Shown here piece after piece: positions 63,618 through 64,000 of a DNA stretch of 64,000 bases. The position numbers were made by a program, and so were the translations under genes. The notes under the pieces are model-generated. The model saw only the letters and a list, made by a program, of their open reading frames with translations, ran no database searches and was not told where the DNA came from. Each line of letters begins with the position of its first letter. Positions within the stretch are counted from its first letter, which is position 1. This stretch comes from an uncultured Selenomonadales bacterium. Its GTDB lineage: Bacteria > Bacillota > Negativicutes > Selenomonadales > Selenomonadaceae. Location: assembly GCA_946183785.1 (NCBI GenBank), contig CAMHCS010000002.1, positions 1 through 64,000 on the forward strand, read 5' to 3'.

Positions 63618-64000
63618 CGCAATGGCCCTGCCGGCCCCCTTCGCCGCTATTTCCCGGCGCACGTTCCTCTCCATGAGCCTCCGCTCGCTGGCCGCCTGCG
63701 CCATCGGATCGCTGCTCGCGCCGCTCCGCAGCGCCGCCGCAAAATCCTCGCCGACGCCGCGATTTTTCCGCCGCGTCGTCACGCAGGACAACCGCACCAC
63801 GGCCCTGATCGAGTGGCAGACAGACGCGCTGCTCGACGATCCTCATTTTTTCTGGAAAGAGGCACGGAAAAAAGAGGAAAGAGAGGCGGACGTCGACGTC
63901 AAATATCTGGCGCTGGACGGCCACAATGTTTTCGTCTATCGCGCCGCCCTGCGCGGCCTCGCCCCCGGGCGGGACTACCAATGCCGTGTCGTGTCCGCCA
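63610..64000 (+). CDS. Tat-exported protein, N-terminal part (probable metallophosphoesterase), cut by window end
   Basis: The frame opens at ATG 63610 inside the end of the DUF951 gene and runs to the window edge, 130 codons without a stop. A twin-arginine signal SRRTFLSMSLRSLAACAIGS is followed by an alanine-rich cleavage region. The visible mature part (FFRRVVTQDNRTTALIEWQT... YRAALRGLAPGRDYQCRVVS) looks like the fibronectin-III-like N-terminal domain of purple acid phosphatase/PhoD-type phosphoesterases. The catalytic domain is outside the window, so the enzyme call is tentative. Confidence 0.65.
   Translation, partial: MSDAMALPAPFAAISRRTFLSMSLRSLAACAIGSLLAPLRSAAAKSSPTPRFFRRVVTQDNRTTALIEWQTDALLDDPHFFWKEARKKEEREADVDVKYLALDGHNVFVYRAALRGLAPGRDYQCRVVSA

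Overview
The window reads as chromosomal DNA of a diderm Firmicute of the Negativicutes (Selenomonas/Veillonella-like). The evidence is two OmpM-type porins (signal peptide, SLH domain, coiled coil, beta-barrel ending in Phe), glycosyltransferases for autotransporters, several secreted proteins with Sec or Tat signals, and Firmicute-type regulators and RNAs (CymR-like Rrf2 protein, a 6S-like RNA, a yybP-ykoY-type riboswitch). Most genes look GC-rich. The peptide cluster at the left end and the MNT/HEPN pair look more AT-rich. I saw no rRNA, tRNA, CRISPR array, prophage or complete insertion sequence.

Layout. 1-2063: five tandem paralogous genes for 110-118 residue proteins with double-glycine leaders, probably the right-hand part of a longer array. 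2184-3587: first OmpM. 3811-8788: long glutamine synthetase behind a leader with a terminator-like hairpin, divergent from a small HTH protein, an SGNH hydrolase and a flavodiiron protein. 8977-14738: nickel/peptide-type ABC importer with an embedded methyltransferase. 14862-15525: MNT/HEPN toxin-antitoxin pair. 15629-18905: HMA-like protein, Sfp-type transferase, DUF2442/DUF4160 pair, ilvH-ilvC. 19020-20229: cation antiporter behind a predicted Mn2+ riboswitch. 20273-23490: phoH-ybeY-era-recO. 23651-27310: second OmpM and a membrane diguanylate cyclase. 27523-30956: an exported PLP decarboxylase-like protein, a zinc-ribbon protein and a secreted protein. 31142-38634: bioB with a candidate BirA operator, nfo, recQ, mnmA, and an EF-G paralogue.

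38904-41382: two tandem iron-type O-heptosyltransferases. 41441-43009: cysK and cymR, divergent. 43026-46548: small unknown proteins, 6S-like RNA, AEC transporter, and a ferredoxin plus NapH-like membrane protein. 46667-52016: DUF6033 protein, a candidate type I toxin-antitoxin locus broken by a 162-bp element, a Tat-exported flavoprotein, SHOCT protein, NAD(P)H oxidoreductase, and an NlpC/P60 gene decapitated by another copy of the element. 52202-64000: RNase HI, HAD hydrolase, secreted His-rich and Cys/Gly-rich peptides, PTS EIICB and EIIA, periplasmic asparaginase, NlpC/P60, VanW protein, nitrilase-family amidase, DUF951 protein, and the start of a Tat-exported protein that runs off the end.

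Most interesting: the double-glycine paralogue array with large cargos; the 162-bp TA-flanked element (three full-length copies, two damaging genes) and the toxin/antisense locus it interrupts; the riboswitch on the antiporter; the exported PLP enzyme; and the glutamine synthetase leader hairpin.
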